Assembly (NCBI RefSeq): GCF_900106955.1
Contig: NZ_FNNI01000005.1
Coordinates: 186,001 to 250,000 of the forward strand
Reading direction: 5' to 3'
Source: Aidingimonas halophila
Lineage (GTDB): Bacteria; Pseudomonadota; Gammaproteobacteria; Pseudomonadales; Halomonadaceae
Length of the DNA stretch: 64,000 nucleotides
How positions within the stretch are numbered: the stretch's first letter is position 1; each line of letters starts with the position of its first letter. Made by a program: the position numbers and the translations under genes. This document shows, piece after piece, positions 1-9,182 of the stretch. Under the pieces are notes generated by a model, which ran no database searches, had not been told where the DNA came from, and was given only the letters and a program-made list of their open reading frames with translations.

Positions 1-1097
1 CGTCTGCGCTGTTGGAAGTTCTCGACCCGGAACAGAATGACAAGTTCAGCGATCACTACCTCGAGTTGGACTACGACCTGTCCGACACCATGTTCATCTG
101 CACTGCCAACTCGATGAATATTCCTGAACCTCTGCTGGATCGTATGGAAATCATTCGATTGCCGGGGTATACGGAAGATGAAAAACTGGCGATCGCGCGC
201 CGTTACCTGGTTCCCAAACAATTGAAGGCCAATGGGTTCAAGTCGGATGAGTTGACCTTTGGTGATGACGCGTTGTTGGAGCTCATTCGCTATTATACGC
301 GTGAAGCGGGTGTGCGTGAGTTGGAGCGTCAAGTGGCCAAAGTTTGCCGGAAGGTCCTGCGCCAACGCCTCGAGGCGGAGAAGAAGGAAGGTGCTCAAGC
401 GCCCCATGCCTTGGCAGCGAACGATATTGAAACGTATGCTGGTGTACGTCGCTACAGTTATGGGCTGGCGGATCAGCAAGATCAGGTTGGACGAGTTACC
501 GGGCTGGCCTGGACCTCCGTCGGAGGCGAACTCTTGAATATCGAGTCCGTGGTCACGCCAGGTAAGGGACGCACGAATAAGACAGGCTCCTTGGGAGATG
601 TCATGAAGGAGTCCGTGAGTGCCGCCCTGACGGTGGTGCGGGCTCGAGCTCTGCAGCTGGGCGTCGATCCGGAACGCTTCGAGAAAGAGGACCTGCATAT
701 CCATGTGCCTGAGGGTGCGACACCCAAGGATGGTCCGAGTGCCGGGATTGCCATGGTGACAGCGATGGTTTCGGCCTATACTGAGCGCCCGGTTCGTTGC
801 GATGTGGCGATGACAGGTGAAGTCAACCTCCGTGGCGAAGTCATGCCGATCGGTGGGCTAAAGGAGAAATTGCTGGCGGCCCGACGGGGTGGTATAAAGG
901 TTGTGCTAATACCCGAGGAAAACCGGCGCGACCTCAAAGAGGTCCCGGACAATATCAAGGATGCGTTGGAGATAAGGCCAGTGCGCTGGATTGACGATGT
1001 TCTGGACGTGGCCTTGGCTGGGAATACTGAGATTGAAAACGATGAAAAACATCGAAATGATCCTGTCTCTTCCCATTCAGTGATTAGTACGCATTAG
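1..1097 (+). CDS. lon: Lon ATP-dependent protease, 3' part only
   Basis: C-terminal part of the cytoplasmic AAA+ serine protease that degrades misfolded and regulatory proteins. The frame is open from the first bases of the window (it reads SALLEVLDPEQN), so the N-terminal domain and Walker motifs lie upstream. Visible are the AAA+ sensor/arginine-finger segment (NSMNIPEPLLDRMEIIRL), the linker, and the Lon protease domain with the catalytic serine in PKDGPSAG and the catalytic lysine in GGLKEKLLAA. About 365 codons are present of a usual total near 800. The last 25 or so residues are polar and variable, as is common in Lon. hupB follows, as in E. coli. Confidence 0.97.
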   Translation, partial: SALLEVLDPEQNDKFSDHYLELDYDLSDTMFICTANSMNIPEPLLDRMEIIRLPGYTEDEKLAIARRYLVPKQLKANGFKSDELTFGDDALLELIRYYTREAGVRELERQVAKVCRKVLRQRLEAEKKEGAQAPHALAANDIETYAGVRRYSYGLADQQDQVGRVTGLAWTSVGGELLNIESVVTPGKGRTNKTGSLGDVMKESVSAALTVVRARALQLGVDPERFEKEDLHIHVPEGATPKDGPSAGIAMVTAMVSAYTERPVRCDVAMTGEVNLRGEVMPIGGLKEKLLAARRGGIKVVLIPEENRRDLKEVPDNIKDALEIRPVRWIDDVLDVALAGNTEIENDEKHRNDPVSSHSVISTH

Positions 1098-1160
1098 TGA
1101 TAATTTTCCCAAGTGCCAGAAAGCAAAGCCTGACATGATGGGGTTGGCGAGAAAGGTTGC

Positions 1161-1189
1161 TTGACGTTGTTTCAAGGCATTGCTATAAA
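1161..1189 (+). promoter_or_regulatory. sigma-70 promoter of hupB
   Basis: TTGACG at 1161-1166 and TATAAA at 1184-1189 are separated by exactly 17 bases. TG at 1181-1182 gives an extended -10 (TGCTATAAA). Transcription should start near 1196, about 75 bases before hupB. This is the strongest promoter-like sequence in the first part of the window, fitting a highly expressed HU gene. Confidence 0.8.
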
Positions 1190-1271
1190 ATGTCTCTTTA
1201 ATAGATAATGCAAGGTAGCCTGAGAAAGCGCCAATCAAGAGTCAAATTCCGTAACAGTCAAGGGGTGAAGT

Positions 1272-1544
1272 GTGAACAAATCCGAGCTGATCGAAGCGAT
1301 CGCCGCGTCTGCCGATATTCCTAAAGCTGCTGCCAGCCGTGCCTTGGATGCCATGGTTGATAGTGTGACGGACAGCTTGAAAAAAGGCGATTCAGTCTCT
1401 TTGGTAGGTTTCGGCACTTTCTCCGTCAAGGAGCGTGCGGCTCGCACGGGTCGTAATCCGCAAACGGGTGAAACCATCCAGATCAATGCTGCTAAAGTGC
1501 CGAGTTTCAAGGCAGGTAAAGCGCTCAAGGATTCGGTCAACTGA
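1272..1544 (+). CDS. hupB: DNA-binding protein HU-beta
   Basis: Ninety-residue histone-like nucleoid protein that bends DNA and acts as a dimer. The start is GTG, preceded by AGGGGTGA, and the protein opens [16 protein letters not shown] like E. coli HupB. The DNA-binding arm carries the family signature [22 protein letters not shown]. Full length for the family. It sits between lon and ppiD as in enterobacteria, with its own promoter upstream and a strong hairpin terminator downstream, so it is probably mainly monocistronic. Confidence 0.97.
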   Translation: MNKSELIEAIAASADIPKAAASRALDAMVDSVTDSLKKGDSVSLVGFGTFSVKERAARTGRNPQTGETIQINAAKVPSFKAGKALKDSVN

Positions 1545-1579
1545 GAACCCGATAGTGTTCGACACTGTTGTTCGTATCC

Positions 1580-1609
1580 AGGCGCATCGCGTGAGCGGTG
1601 CGCCTTTTT
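1580..1609 (+). terminator. Rho-independent terminator after hupB
   Basis: AGGCGCA at 1580-1586 pairs with TGCGCCT at 1599-1605. The stem extends through a wobble pair and CGC/GCG to a GTGA loop, and five T residues follow. It lies 35 bases past the hupB stop and before ppiD. Confidence 0.9.
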
Positions 1610-1669
1610 GTTAGTCTGTTGAATTTTGCACTTGAGATTGATGTTAAGTGCGTAGTGTGAGGCCAGCAC

Positions 1670-3478
1670 ATGCTGCAACGTATCCGGGAAGGCTCCAGCA
1701 GTTGGGGTGTCAAGATCATTATTGGCGTTGTCGTCCTGGCTATGGCTCTGTTCGGAGCTGAATCCTTGCTTGGATTGTTTGGCGATGACGAGAACGAAAT
1801 CGCGGAAGTTAATGGCGAAAGCATTTCCCGCCAAGAACTGGACATGAATTTCCAGCGAGCGATGCAGAGTGGCCAGATCTCATCAGGAGAGGAAGACGAG
1901 GCACGGCAGGAAATTCTGGATGAGCTGATCACTACGACGCTGCTTACGCAATATGCTGAAGATGGCGGTGTGACCTTGTCCAAGCAACAGCTTGATGAGG
2001 TTATCGTTTCGCTGTCGGAATTCCAGAATAGTGATGGGGAGTTCTCTTCTGAACTCTTCCAGCAGCGCTTGTCCCGAGCCGGGTATACCCCTACTACGTT
2101 TCGTGAAAGGCTTAGACAGGATTTGCAGCAACGTCAGCTGCAACAAGGCCTGGCGATGAGTGAATTTTCGTTGCCTTATGAAGCGGAACGCTTGAATACT
2201 CTCGAGAATCAGCGTCGCAGCTTTCGTTATCATCATCTTACCGAAGATGATCTCGAGGCGATGCCTGACGTCAGTGACGATGACATCGAGACGTATTATG
2301 AACAGCATCAGGATGACTATCGGCGGCCGGAGCAAGTAAAGCTGGAGTATGTGATCGTAGATCGTCAGCGGTTGTCTGAGAATATCGAGGTCGATGAAGA
2401 GGCATTACGTGATGCATATGCCGAGCGATCACAGGATGCGGACCGCCGAGTCTCCCACATCATGCTGTCGCTGGATGAGCGTGATCGTGACGACGCTGAA
2501 GAGCAATTAGCAGAGATACGTGATCGCATTAATGAGGGTGACGATTTTTCTGAGCTGGCTGCTGAGTATTCTGATGATTCCGGGTCGGCGGAAGAGGGTG
2601 GCGATCTTGGTGTCATTACCCCCGGTATTTTTGGGGGGGCGTTTGATGAGGCCGCTTTTTCTCTCGACGAGGGTGAGGTTTCCGATATCGTGGAGACCGA
2701 TAATGGTCTCCACTTGATCAAGGTCACCGAAATGGATATGCCATCTTTTGACGAGATGCGCGATACGCTTCGCGATGACGTTGCGCAGGACAAAGTCGAG
2801 GAAGAGTTCAACGATCGCGTCCAGCAGTTGATCGATGAAAGTTTTGCGGCGGATGACCTGGCCAGTGTTGCCGAAGATATTGGTGTGCCCCTCGAGGAGA
2901 GCGATTGGGTGTCTCGTGATGGCGCCGATGGTGTCCTTGGCGAGTCTGGTGTCATGGAAGCGGCTTTCAGTGAGGATGTACTGGAGAATGGCTACAACAG
3001 CGAAGTCATTGAGCTGGATGACGATCGTCATCTCGTTGTGAGGGTGGTGGATCACCGTTCTGAGACGACGTTGTCGTTGGATGAAGTCAGGGAGGAGGTG
3101 GAAGCTGCTGTTGAGGAAGATCAGCTGCAGGACGCTCTCGAAGAGTTGGCTCAGTCACATCTGGAAAGCCTGCGTAACGGCGAGTCGCTGGATATCGACT
3201 GGCAACGGGTTGAAGATGTCACTCGCGAGTATGATGAGGTTGAATCAGCGATTGTGCGTGGTGCATTCCGTTTGCAGGCACCGGAAGGTGATGAGTCGAC
3301 GTATGGTCGGGCGACAACCAACGATTCGGTTGCCTTGATCGCGTTGGACAGCGTCCAGGAAGGCGAGGCTGAGTCACCCGAGAACTCTGTGACGGACATG
3401 GCGGAGCGTCTCCGCGCTCAAGCGGCGATTGAAGGGCTCCTGGAAAACCTCAGGAGTGAAGCGACGATCGACCGGTAA
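1670..3478 (+). CDS. ppiD: PpiD-type periplasmic folding chaperone / peptidyl-prolyl isomerase
   Basis: Inner-membrane-anchored periplasmic chaperone that meets proteins leaving the Sec translocon. A short cytoplasmic N-terminus is followed by one membrane segment (about residues 14-36), a SurA-like N-terminal chaperone region (about 40-180), a parvulin domain (about 260-354, VSHIMLS to GLHLIKV) and a long acidic C-terminal chaperone region. Length is 602 residues (E. coli PpiD 623). Glu and Asp are very abundant after the membrane segment, typical of a halophile's exported protein. Position after lon-hupB supports the name. Whether the parvulin domain is catalytically active cannot be judged; in E. 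coli PpiD it is essentially not. Confidence 0.93.
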   Translation: MLQRIREGSSSWGVKIIIGVVVLAMALFGAESLLGLFGDDENEIAEVNGESISRQELDMNFQRAMQSGQISSGEEDEARQEILDELITTTLLTQYAEDGGVTLSKQQLDEVIVSLSEFQNSDGEFSSELFQQRLSRAGYTPTTFRERLRQDLQQRQLQQGLAMSEFSLPYEAERLNTLENQRRSFRYHHLTEDDLEAMPDVSDDDIETYYEQHQDDYRRPEQVKLEYVIVDRQRLSENIEVDEEALRDAYAERSQDADRRVSHIMLSLDERDRDDAEEQLAEIRDRINEGDDFSELAAEYSDDSGSAEEGGDLGVITPGIFGGAFDEAAFSLDEGEVSDIVETDNGLHLIKVTEMDMPSFDEMRDTLRDDVAQDKVEEEFNDRVQQLIDESFAADDLASVAEDIGVPLEESDWVSRDGADGVLGESGVMEAAFSEDVLENGYNSEVIELDDDRHLVVRVVDHRSETTLSLDEVREEVEAAVEEDQLQDALEELAQSHLESLRNGESLDIDWQRVEDVTREYDEVESAIVRGAFRLQAPEGDESTYGRATTNDSVALIALDSVQEGEAESPENSVTDMAERLRAQAAIEGLLENLRSEATIDR

Positions 3479-3510
3479 CGGTATTATCTACGCAAGCGGG
3501 ATCAGGTCAG

Positions 3511-3540
3511 GCGGCCGGTTGGAACTCAACCGGCCGCTTT
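3511..3540 (+). terminator. Rho-independent terminator after ppiD
   Basis: A perfect 10-bp stem, GCGGCCGGTT (3511-3520) with AACCGGCCGC (3528-3537), has a 7-base loop and is followed by TTT. It separates ppiD from the convergent lpxH. The T tract is short and only on the rightward side. Confidence 0.8.
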
Positions 3541-3544
3541 GTCG

Positions 3545-4309
3545 TCAGTCCCGGGAGAGCGGCTCTCTAAGTGGGAAACGGCGGAGTTGAGGTGCTTGAC
3601 CGGAAGTGATGAGTATGTCCCACCCTTGGTCGGGTCGCCAGTCGCCAAGTACGTAACGTTTTGCCGGCTTTCCATCGACGGTCAGGTCATGAACGTCCGG
3701 TCGATGCGTATGTCCGTGGATCAACGTGGTTACTGCATGTTTTGCCATTATCGTTTCGACTTCCACCGGTGTGACATCCATGATGTCTTCGGCTTTGTTG
3801 GAGATGGCATCACCGGATTCGGTTCTCAGGGTCTTGGCCAGCTCCAGGCGTTGTTCTATGGGTAACGACAGAATATAGGCTTGCCACTCAGGGTCTCGCG
3901 CCTGGGCACGAAATGCCATATAGGCGTCATCCCGCGTACATAGACTATCACCATGCATCATAAGGTAACGTTGGCCTCCGATTTCCGATACGGTGGCCTC
4001 GTCCAGCAACGTCGCCCCACACTGATCGGCGAAACGCTGACCAAGAAGAAAGTCGCGATTGCCGTGCATCAGATAGACAGCGGTTCCCTGTCGACTTAGT
4101 GCCGACAGGCTGGCAACCACACGTTCAGCGAGTGGATGCATGCCCGGTGTATCGAGAATGTCATCGCCGATCCAGGCATCGAAGAAATCACCGAGAATGT
4201 AAAGTGTCTCGGCATGTTGTGCGCGATGCTCGATGTAGTTGAAAAAACCGTCGGCAATTTCTGGAGCGCCGGGATGGAGGTGCAGGTCGGCTATCAACAG
4301 CGTCGTCAT
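3545..4309 (-). CDS. lpxH: UDP-2,3-diacylglucosamine diphosphatase
   Basis: Calcineurin-like metallohydrolase of lipid A synthesis that cleaves UDP-2,3-diacylglucosamine to lipid X and UMP at the inner face of the inner membrane. Metal-ligand motifs are in order: DLHLH (Asp8, His10), GDFFDAWIGDD (Asp41), GNRDFL and the C-terminal GHTHRP. I chose the ATG at 4309 because the protein then begins MTTLLIADLHLHP like LpxH and is 254 residues (E. coli 240); the open frame extends upstream without homology. It follows ppiB by 44 bases on the same strand, the same pair as in E. coli. Confidence 0.95.
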   Translation of the reverse strand: MTTLLIADLHLHPGAPEIADGFFNYIEHRAQHAETLYILGDFFDAWIGDDILDTPGMHPLAERVVASLSALSRQGTAVYLMHGNRDFLLGQRFADQCGATLLDEATVSEIGGQRYLMMHGDSLCTRDDAYMAFRAQARDPEWQAYILSLPIEQRLELAKTLRTESGDAISNKAEDIMDVTPVEVETIMAKHAVTTLIHGHTHRPDVHDLTVDGKPAKRYVLGDWRPDQGWDILITSGQAPQLRRFPLREPLSRD

Positions 4310-4353
4310 GAGTTGTTCCAGATCGCAGGTGAAAAGTCGATGCTGAGAGGATA

Positions 4354-4848
4354 TCAGTCCTGGCGATAGGCACGCCGAATGAGCACGTCTTCGGCGGGAA
4401 CATCGGCATGCATACCCCGACGGGTCGTTGGCACGGCACGTATCTTGTCGACCACGTCCATGCCGGAAACCACGTTGGCAAACACGCAATACCCCCAACC
4501 CTGGATCGACTTGTCACGATGATCCAGGAAGTCATTATCGGCGACATTGATGAAGAACTGCGCCGATGCGGAGTGGGGATCTTGAGTGCGGGCCATGGCC
4601 AGCGAACCACGATGGTTGGATAGTCCGTTATCAGCCTCATTGTCGATGGGGGCGCGGGTCGGCTTTTGCTCGAAGCGAGTATCGAAACCGCCGCCCTGAA
4701 TCATGAATCCATCAATGACACGGTGAAACAATGTGTCGTCATAATGCCCGTCGGCGACGTAGCGTTCAAAATTGGCGGCGGTTTGTGGTGCCTTGTCGTG
4801 ATGCAATTCGACGATGATGTCGCCGAAACTGGTTTCTAGAACGATCAT
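4354..4848 (-). CDS. ppiB: Peptidyl-prolyl cis-trans isomerase B (cyclophilin)
   Basis: Cytoplasmic cyclophilin accelerating proline isomerisation. With the ATG at 4848 the protein is 164 residues, the E. coli PpiB length, opening [21 protein letters not shown]. Cyclophilin core motifs include [13 protein letters not shown] and the active-site region [17 protein letters not shown]. There is no signal peptide, so it is cytoplasmic rather than the periplasmic PpiA. An upstream in-frame start would add 12 unmatched residues. Divergent from glnS, so the 183-base gap carries promoters in both directions. Confidence 0.95.
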   Translation of the reverse strand: MIVLETSFGDIIVELHHDKAPQTAANFERYVADGHYDDTLFHRVIDGFMIQGGGFDTRFEQKPTRAPIDNEADNGLSNHRGSLAMARTQDPHSASAQFFINVADNDFLDHRDKSIQGWGYCVFANVVSGMDVVDKIRAVPTTRRGMHADVPAEDVLIRRAYRQD

Positions 4849-4928
4849 GACGTGATTCTCGATTACGTGATGTGTTGGCATCATACCCGTCGTGGCATGG
4901 TAGCCAGCAACAAATGAACGGGTGTGCC

Positions 4929-4959
4929 TTGGCGTTGCGCGGTAGCGTCACGCTATAAT
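4929..4959 (+). promoter_or_regulatory. Candidate promoter of glnS-cysS
   Basis: A perfect -10 hexamer, TATAAT, lies at 4954-4959, 72 bases before glnS. The best -35 is TTGGCG at 4929-4934 with a long 19-base spacer, so the -35 is doubtful. Confidence 0.5.
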
Positions 4960-5031
4960 AGCCGTTTTGCACCGATACGCGAAGTCGACTTCTGTCCTTC
5001 CGGTACCTAGCAAGAGGTTTGCAGATTACTC

Positions 5032-6711
5032 ATGAGCCATGACAGCACCACTGCCCCGAATTTCATTCGTACACAGATTCGAGAAGAGGTCGAAGCGGGC
5101 AAGGTCGAAAAAGTCGTTACTCGCTTTCCACCGGAGCCGAATGGTTTTCTGCATATCGGCCATGCAAAATCGATCTGTCTGAATTTCGGTCTGGCCGAAC
5201 AGTTCGGTGGTGACTGCCATCTGCGCTTTGACGATACCAACCCCGCCAAGGAGGAGCAGGCCTATATCGATGCGATCAAGGACGATGTGCAGTGGCTGGG
5301 TTTTCAATGGGCGGGTGATGTGCGTTATGCGTCGGACTATTTCGATCAACTATACGCCTGGGCACAGCATCTGGTGCGGGAAGGCAAGGCCTATGTCGAC
5401 GACCTCTCTCCCGATGAAATCCGGGAGTACCGTGGCACCCTGACTGAGCCTGGTCAGCCGAGTCCCTATCGAGATCGTTCGGTGGAGGAAAATCTGGATC
5501 TTCTCGAACGCATGCGGGTCGGAGAGTTTGCCGAAGGCGAAAAGGTTCTGCGTGCCAAGATCGATATGTCATCACCCAATATCAATCTTCGTGATCCTAT
5601 TCTGTATCGGATTCGCCATGCCAGCCACCATCAGAGTGGTGACAAGTGGAAAATCTACCCATCGTACGATTTTACGCATGGTCAGTCGGATGCGATCGAA
5701 GGGGTCACTCACTCCATTTGCACTCTGGAGTTCGAAGATCACCGCCCACTGTACGAATGGTTCCTCGAGAATCTGCCAGTGCCCAGTGTCCCCAGGCAAA
5801 TCGAGTTTGCGCGCCTGAACATGAATTACACGCTGACATCCAAACGCAAACTCAAGTTGCTCGTGGACAATGGTTTCGTCGATGGCTGGGATGATCCCCG
5901 TATGCCGACATTATCCGGCATGCGTCGGCGTGGTTATACACCGGCGTCGATCCGCAAGTTCTGCGAGATGATCGGCGTGACTCGTGCCGATGGTGGCCTG
6001 GTGGATATCGCGATGCTGTATCACGCCATCCGTTCCGACCTCGAGGATAACGCGCCGCGGGCCATGTGTGTACTGAGGCCGCTGAAGGTGATCCTCACCA
6101 ATGTACCTGAAGATTTTGAAGAGGTGTACGACGTCAAGGGGCATCCGGCGCGTGACGACATGCCTTCACGCCGTATTCCCCTCAATCGGGAGATATGGAT
6201 CGACCGTGATGATTTCATGGAGGAGCCTCCCAAGAAGTTCTTCCGGTTGGCGCCCGGCAAGGAAGTGCGTCTGCGCAACAGTTACGTGATCCGTTGTGAC
6301 GACGTCATCAAGAACGACACAGGGGAGATCGAGGCACTTCATTGTTCAGTGGATTTCGACACCTTGGGTAAGAATCCGGAAGGGCGCAAGGTGAAGGGAG
6401 TGATCCATTGGGTCAGTGCCACACATGGCGTCCCGGTGGAGCTGCGGTTATACGATAACCTGTTCCAGGTGGAGATGCCCGATAAGGACAGGGATGCTGA
6501 TTTTCTCGAGCACTTGAACCCCGAGTCATTGGTCACCCTGAAAGGTATCGCTGAGCCTGGTCTCAAGGAGACGGTGCCTGAATCACGCTTCCAGTTCGAA
6601 CGTGTCGGCTACTTCTGTGCGGATCGCTATGCCTGTCGCGATGGAGCGCTGGTCTTCAATCGTATCGTTGGGCTAAAGGATACCTGGGCGAAAATGCAAA
6701 AGAAGAGCTGA
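5032..6711 (+). CDS. glnS: Glutamine--tRNA ligase
   Basis: Class I aminoacyl-tRNA synthetase charging tRNA-Gln. HIGH is at residues 41-44 ([10 protein letters not shown]), and the KMSKS-equivalent is LTSKR at about 268-272, the GlnRS form of the motif. The binding-fold segment TRFPPEPNG and the C-terminal beta-barrel anticodon-binding domains are present. Length 559 (E. coli 554). cysS starts 2 bases after its stop, so the two synthetases form an operon. Confidence 0.98.
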   Translation: MSHDSTTAPNFIRTQIREEVEAGKVEKVVTRFPPEPNGFLHIGHAKSICLNFGLAEQFGGDCHLRFDDTNPAKEEQAYIDAIKDDVQWLGFQWAGDVRYASDYFDQLYAWAQHLVREGKAYVDDLSPDEIREYRGTLTEPGQPSPYRDRSVEENLDLLERMRVGEFAEGEKVLRAKIDMSSPNINLRDPILYRIRHASHHQSGDKWKIYPSYDFTHGQSDAIEGVTHSICTLEFEDHRPLYEWFLENLPVPSVPRQIEFARLNMNYTLTSKRKLKLLVDNGFVDGWDDPRMPTLSGMRRRGYTPASIRKFCEMIGVTRADGGLVDIAMLYHAIRSDLEDNAPRAMCVLRPLKVILTNVPEDFEEVYDVKGHPARDDMPSRRIPLNREIWIDRDDFMEEPPKKFFRLAPGKEVRLRNSYVIRCDDVIKNDTGEIEALHCSVDFDTLGKNPEGRKVKGVIHWVSATHGVPVELRLYDNLFQVEMPDKDRDADFLEHLNPESLVTLKGIAEPGLKETVPESRFQFERVGYFCADRYACRDGALVFNRIVGLKDTWAKMQKKS

Positions 6712-6713
6712 GC

Positions 6714-8108
6714 ATGCAGATCTACAATACCCTGACTCGTCGTAAGGAAGCGTTCGTACCGTTGGAAGCCGGAAAGATCCGCATGTATGTGTGCGGCATG
6801 ACCGTCTATGACTATTGTCACCTGGGCCATGCACGCGTCATGGTGGCATTCGATGTCATTACCCGTTATTTGCGCCAGGCGGGATATGATGTCACTTATG
6901 TGCGCAATATCACCGATATCGATGACAAGATCCTTCGCCGTGCGGAAGAGAATGGTGAGCCGATCGATCGTTTGACGCACCGCATGATAGAAGCGATGCA
7001 TGAGGATGAAACGCGCTTGAACGTGCTTCGTCCCGATGAGGAGCCTCGTGCCACCGCTCATATCGATGCCATCGTGGCGATGATCAGTACGCTGATCGAC
7101 AAGGGGTATGCCTACTCTGCCGACAATGGCGACGTCTATTACCGCGTGCGTCGTTTCGAGGCCTATGGCAAGCTCAATAACCGCGATCTCGATGATATGC
7201 GGGCCGGCGCGCGCGTCGACGTCGACGAACACAAAGAGGACCCCCTCGATTTCGTATTGTGGAAAGCGGCAAAGTCCGGCGAGGTCAGCTGGCCCTCTCC
7301 TTGGGGAATGGGGCGCCCCGGTTGGCACATCGAATGTTCGGCCATGTCGACATGCTGCCTCGGTGAAACCTTCGATATTCATGGTGGCGGGCCTGATCTC
7401 ACCTTTCCTCACCATGAAAACGAAATCGCTCAGAGTGAGGCCGCTACCGGCAAGCGTTACGTCAATACCTGGATGCACGCCGGTGCTGTCAGGGTGGATG
7501 ATGAGAAAATGTCCAAGTCATTGGGCAACTTCTTCACCATTCGGGAAATCCTCGAGGTTCATGATCCGGAAGTCGTGCGTTATCTGCTGGTCGCCAGCCA
7601 CTATCGTAGCCCGATCAACTATTCCGTTGAGGCACTCGATGAATCGCGCAAGTCACTGGAACGTTTCTACAACGCTCTCGATGGCGTGACGCCGGAGGCC
7701 GGGCGTGTCGACGATCGTTTTGCTCAGCGCTTTTCGTCCGCCATGGCGGATGATTTCAATACGCCTGAAGCGTTGGCGGCACTGTTCGACCTGGCTCGAG
7801 AACTCAACCGGGCCAAGTCGGAGGACGAGGGGAGAGCACCTGCCCTGGCGGCCGAACTCCTCAGGTTGGGCGAGGTACTGGGGCTGTTCTATCAACGCCC
7901 TGCTGATTTCCTGCGCGGTGTAAACAGTGCATTACCTCTCAGCGAAGCCGACATCGAGGCACGTATTGCCGAACGGCAAGAGGCCAAGAACGCGAAGGAT
8001 TTCGCGACGGCCGATCGCATTCGTGATGAATTGGCGGCTATGGGCATCATCCTCAAGGATTCGCGAGAGGGGACAACCTGGGTTCTTGATCGACAACCCC
8101 AGCGTTAA
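6714..8108 (+). CDS. cysS: Cysteine--tRNA ligase
   Basis: Class I synthetase charging tRNA-Cys. The zinc-site cysteine is Cys27 in [10 protein letters not shown], the HIGH-like motif is HLGH at 36-39, the zinc/active-site region reads [10 protein letters not shown], and KMSKS is at 265-269. Length 464 (E. coli 461). The 2-base gap from glnS implies co-transcription and probable translational coupling. Confidence 0.98.
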   Translation: MQIYNTLTRRKEAFVPLEAGKIRMYVCGMTVYDYCHLGHARVMVAFDVITRYLRQAGYDVTYVRNITDIDDKILRRAEENGEPIDRLTHRMIEAMHEDETRLNVLRPDEEPRATAHIDAIVAMISTLIDKGYAYSADNGDVYYRVRRFEAYGKLNNRDLDDMRAGARVDVDEHKEDPLDFVLWKAAKSGEVSWPSPWGMGRPGWHIECSAMSTCCLGETFDIHGGGPDLTFPHHENEIAQSEAATGKRYVNTWMHAGAVRVDDEKMSKSLGNFFTIREILEVHDPEVVRYLLVASHYRSPINYSVEALDESRKSLERFYNALDGVTPEAGRVDDRFAQRFSSAMADDFNTPEALAALFDLARELNRAKSEDEGRAPALAAELLRLGEVLGLFYQRPADFLRGVNSALPLSEADIEARIAERQEAKNAKDFATADRIRDELAAMGIILKDSREGTTWVLDRQPQR

Positions 8109-8160
8109 CGATGTGAGTCACGGAGACACCGAGCGTTGATTGTCTCCTGGCCGATGATCC

Positions 8161-8189
8161 CTGACAGCGGGGAAGAGCTTCCTTATACT
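8161..8189 (+). promoter_or_regulatory. sigma-70 promoter of the osmoprotectant transporter operon
   Basis: CTGACA (8161-8166), a 17-base spacer and TATACT (8184-8189) match sigma-70 at 5 of 6 positions in each hexamer. It is followed by AAGGGAG (8212-8218) seven bases before the ATG at 8226. E. coli osmF is sigma-S dependent; that cannot be decided from this sequence. Confidence 0.7.
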
Positions 8190-8225
8190 GGAAACACATT
8201 GGTTTGCTGATAAGGGAGCGTCCCC

Positions 8226-9140
8226 ATGGACAGGACGTTGAAGGGTATCGTCGCGCTGGTAGTGGGTGGCGGCATGCTGGTGGGCCATGCTCATGCTGAC
8301 AATCCTGTTGTCGTCTCGTCGAAAATCGATACCGAAGGCTCGGTATTGGGCGAATTGATCATCCAGACACTGGAAGAGGGCGGCCTCGAGGTCGAGGACC
8401 GTTTGCAGCTGGGTGGGACCAGCATCGTACGTGAAGCCATCATTGCGGGTGAAATCGATATCTATCCTGAATATACCGGGAATGGTGCGTTTTTCTTCGA
8501 CCGAGAAGACAGCGAGGTCTGGCAGGATGCAGAGGCCGCCTACGAGGAAGTCAAGCAGCTCGATGAGGCGGAAAACGATCTCGTCTGGCTGACTCCGGCC
8601 GATGCCAATAATACCTGGGCCATGAGTGTTCGCGGCGACCTTGCGCGCGAGCATGATCTCCAAACGCTCGAAGATCTGGCGGACTATCTCCAGAACGGTG
8701 GTGAATTCAAGTTCGCTGCCAGTTCCGAGTTCGTCGAGTCGCCTTCCGCTTTACCCGCCTTTGAAGAGGCGTATGGGTTCGAGCTTTCCTCCGATCAGTT
8801 GGTCGTTCTGTCCGGCGGCAATACGGCTGCTACCCTGCGTGCTGCAGCACGACAAACCGATGGGGTGAATGCCGCCATGGCGTATGGGACAGATGGCGGT
8901 CTCGGTGCCCTCGATTTGGTCGTGCTGGAAGACTCCCTTGGCGTACAGCCTGTCTATCAACCAGCGCCATTGGTGCGTCGTGACGTCCTCGAGGCGCATC
9001 CGGAAATCGAATCGCTCTTGACGCCGGTGTTCGAGGCGCTGGATCTCGAAACCCTGCAGCGACTCAATGGCGAAGTGGCTGTGCAAGGTGTCGATGCTGC
9101 CAGTGTGGCCGAGGACTTTCTGGCCTCCATGGAAGAGTGA
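8226..9140 (+). CDS. osmF: Periplasmic osmoprotectant (glycine-betaine type) binding protein, OsmF/YehZ-like
   Basis: Substrate-binding protein of an OpuC/ProX-family ABC importer. A signal peptide (about residues 1-24, cleavage after AHA) is followed by the OpuAC fold opening with VVVSSKIDTEGSVLGELI; the IDIYPEYTGNGAFFF segment is typical of this family. Length 304 (E. coli OsmF 305). Its neighbours are a long YehY-type permease, a YehX-type ATPase and a YehW-type permease, in the E. coli yehZYXW order. The ligand is probably a betaine or related compatible solute; YehZYXW of E. coli is a low-affinity system, so the true substrate is uncertain. Confidence 0.88.
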   Translation: MDRTLKGIVALVVGGGMLVGHAHADNPVVVSSKIDTEGSVLGELIIQTLEEGGLEVEDRLQLGGTSIVREAIIAGEIDIYPEYTGNGAFFFDREDSEVWQDAEAAYEEVKQLDEAENDLVWLTPADANNTWAMSVRGDLAREHDLQTLEDLADYLQNGGEFKFAASSEFVESPSALPAFEEAYGFELSSDQLVVLSGGNTAATLRAAARQTDGVNAAMAYGTDGGLGALDLVVLEDSLGVQPVYQPAPLVRRDVLEAHPEIESLLTPVFEALDLETLQRLNGEVAVQGVDAASVAEDFLASMEE

Positions 9141-9182
9141 TCGTGCATTTGATCACTTCATTGCCTGAGTGGATGCTCTGCC

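Noticed and set aside
2365-3055. Long open frames antisense to ppiD
   Set aside because: They mirror the acidic, GC-rich ppiD codons and yield Ser/Arg-rich products without homology or ribosome sites.
8122-8147. GGAGACA/TGTCTCC hairpin after cysS as a terminator
   Set aside because: The 12-base loop is large and no T tract follows on either strand; kept only as a weak stem.
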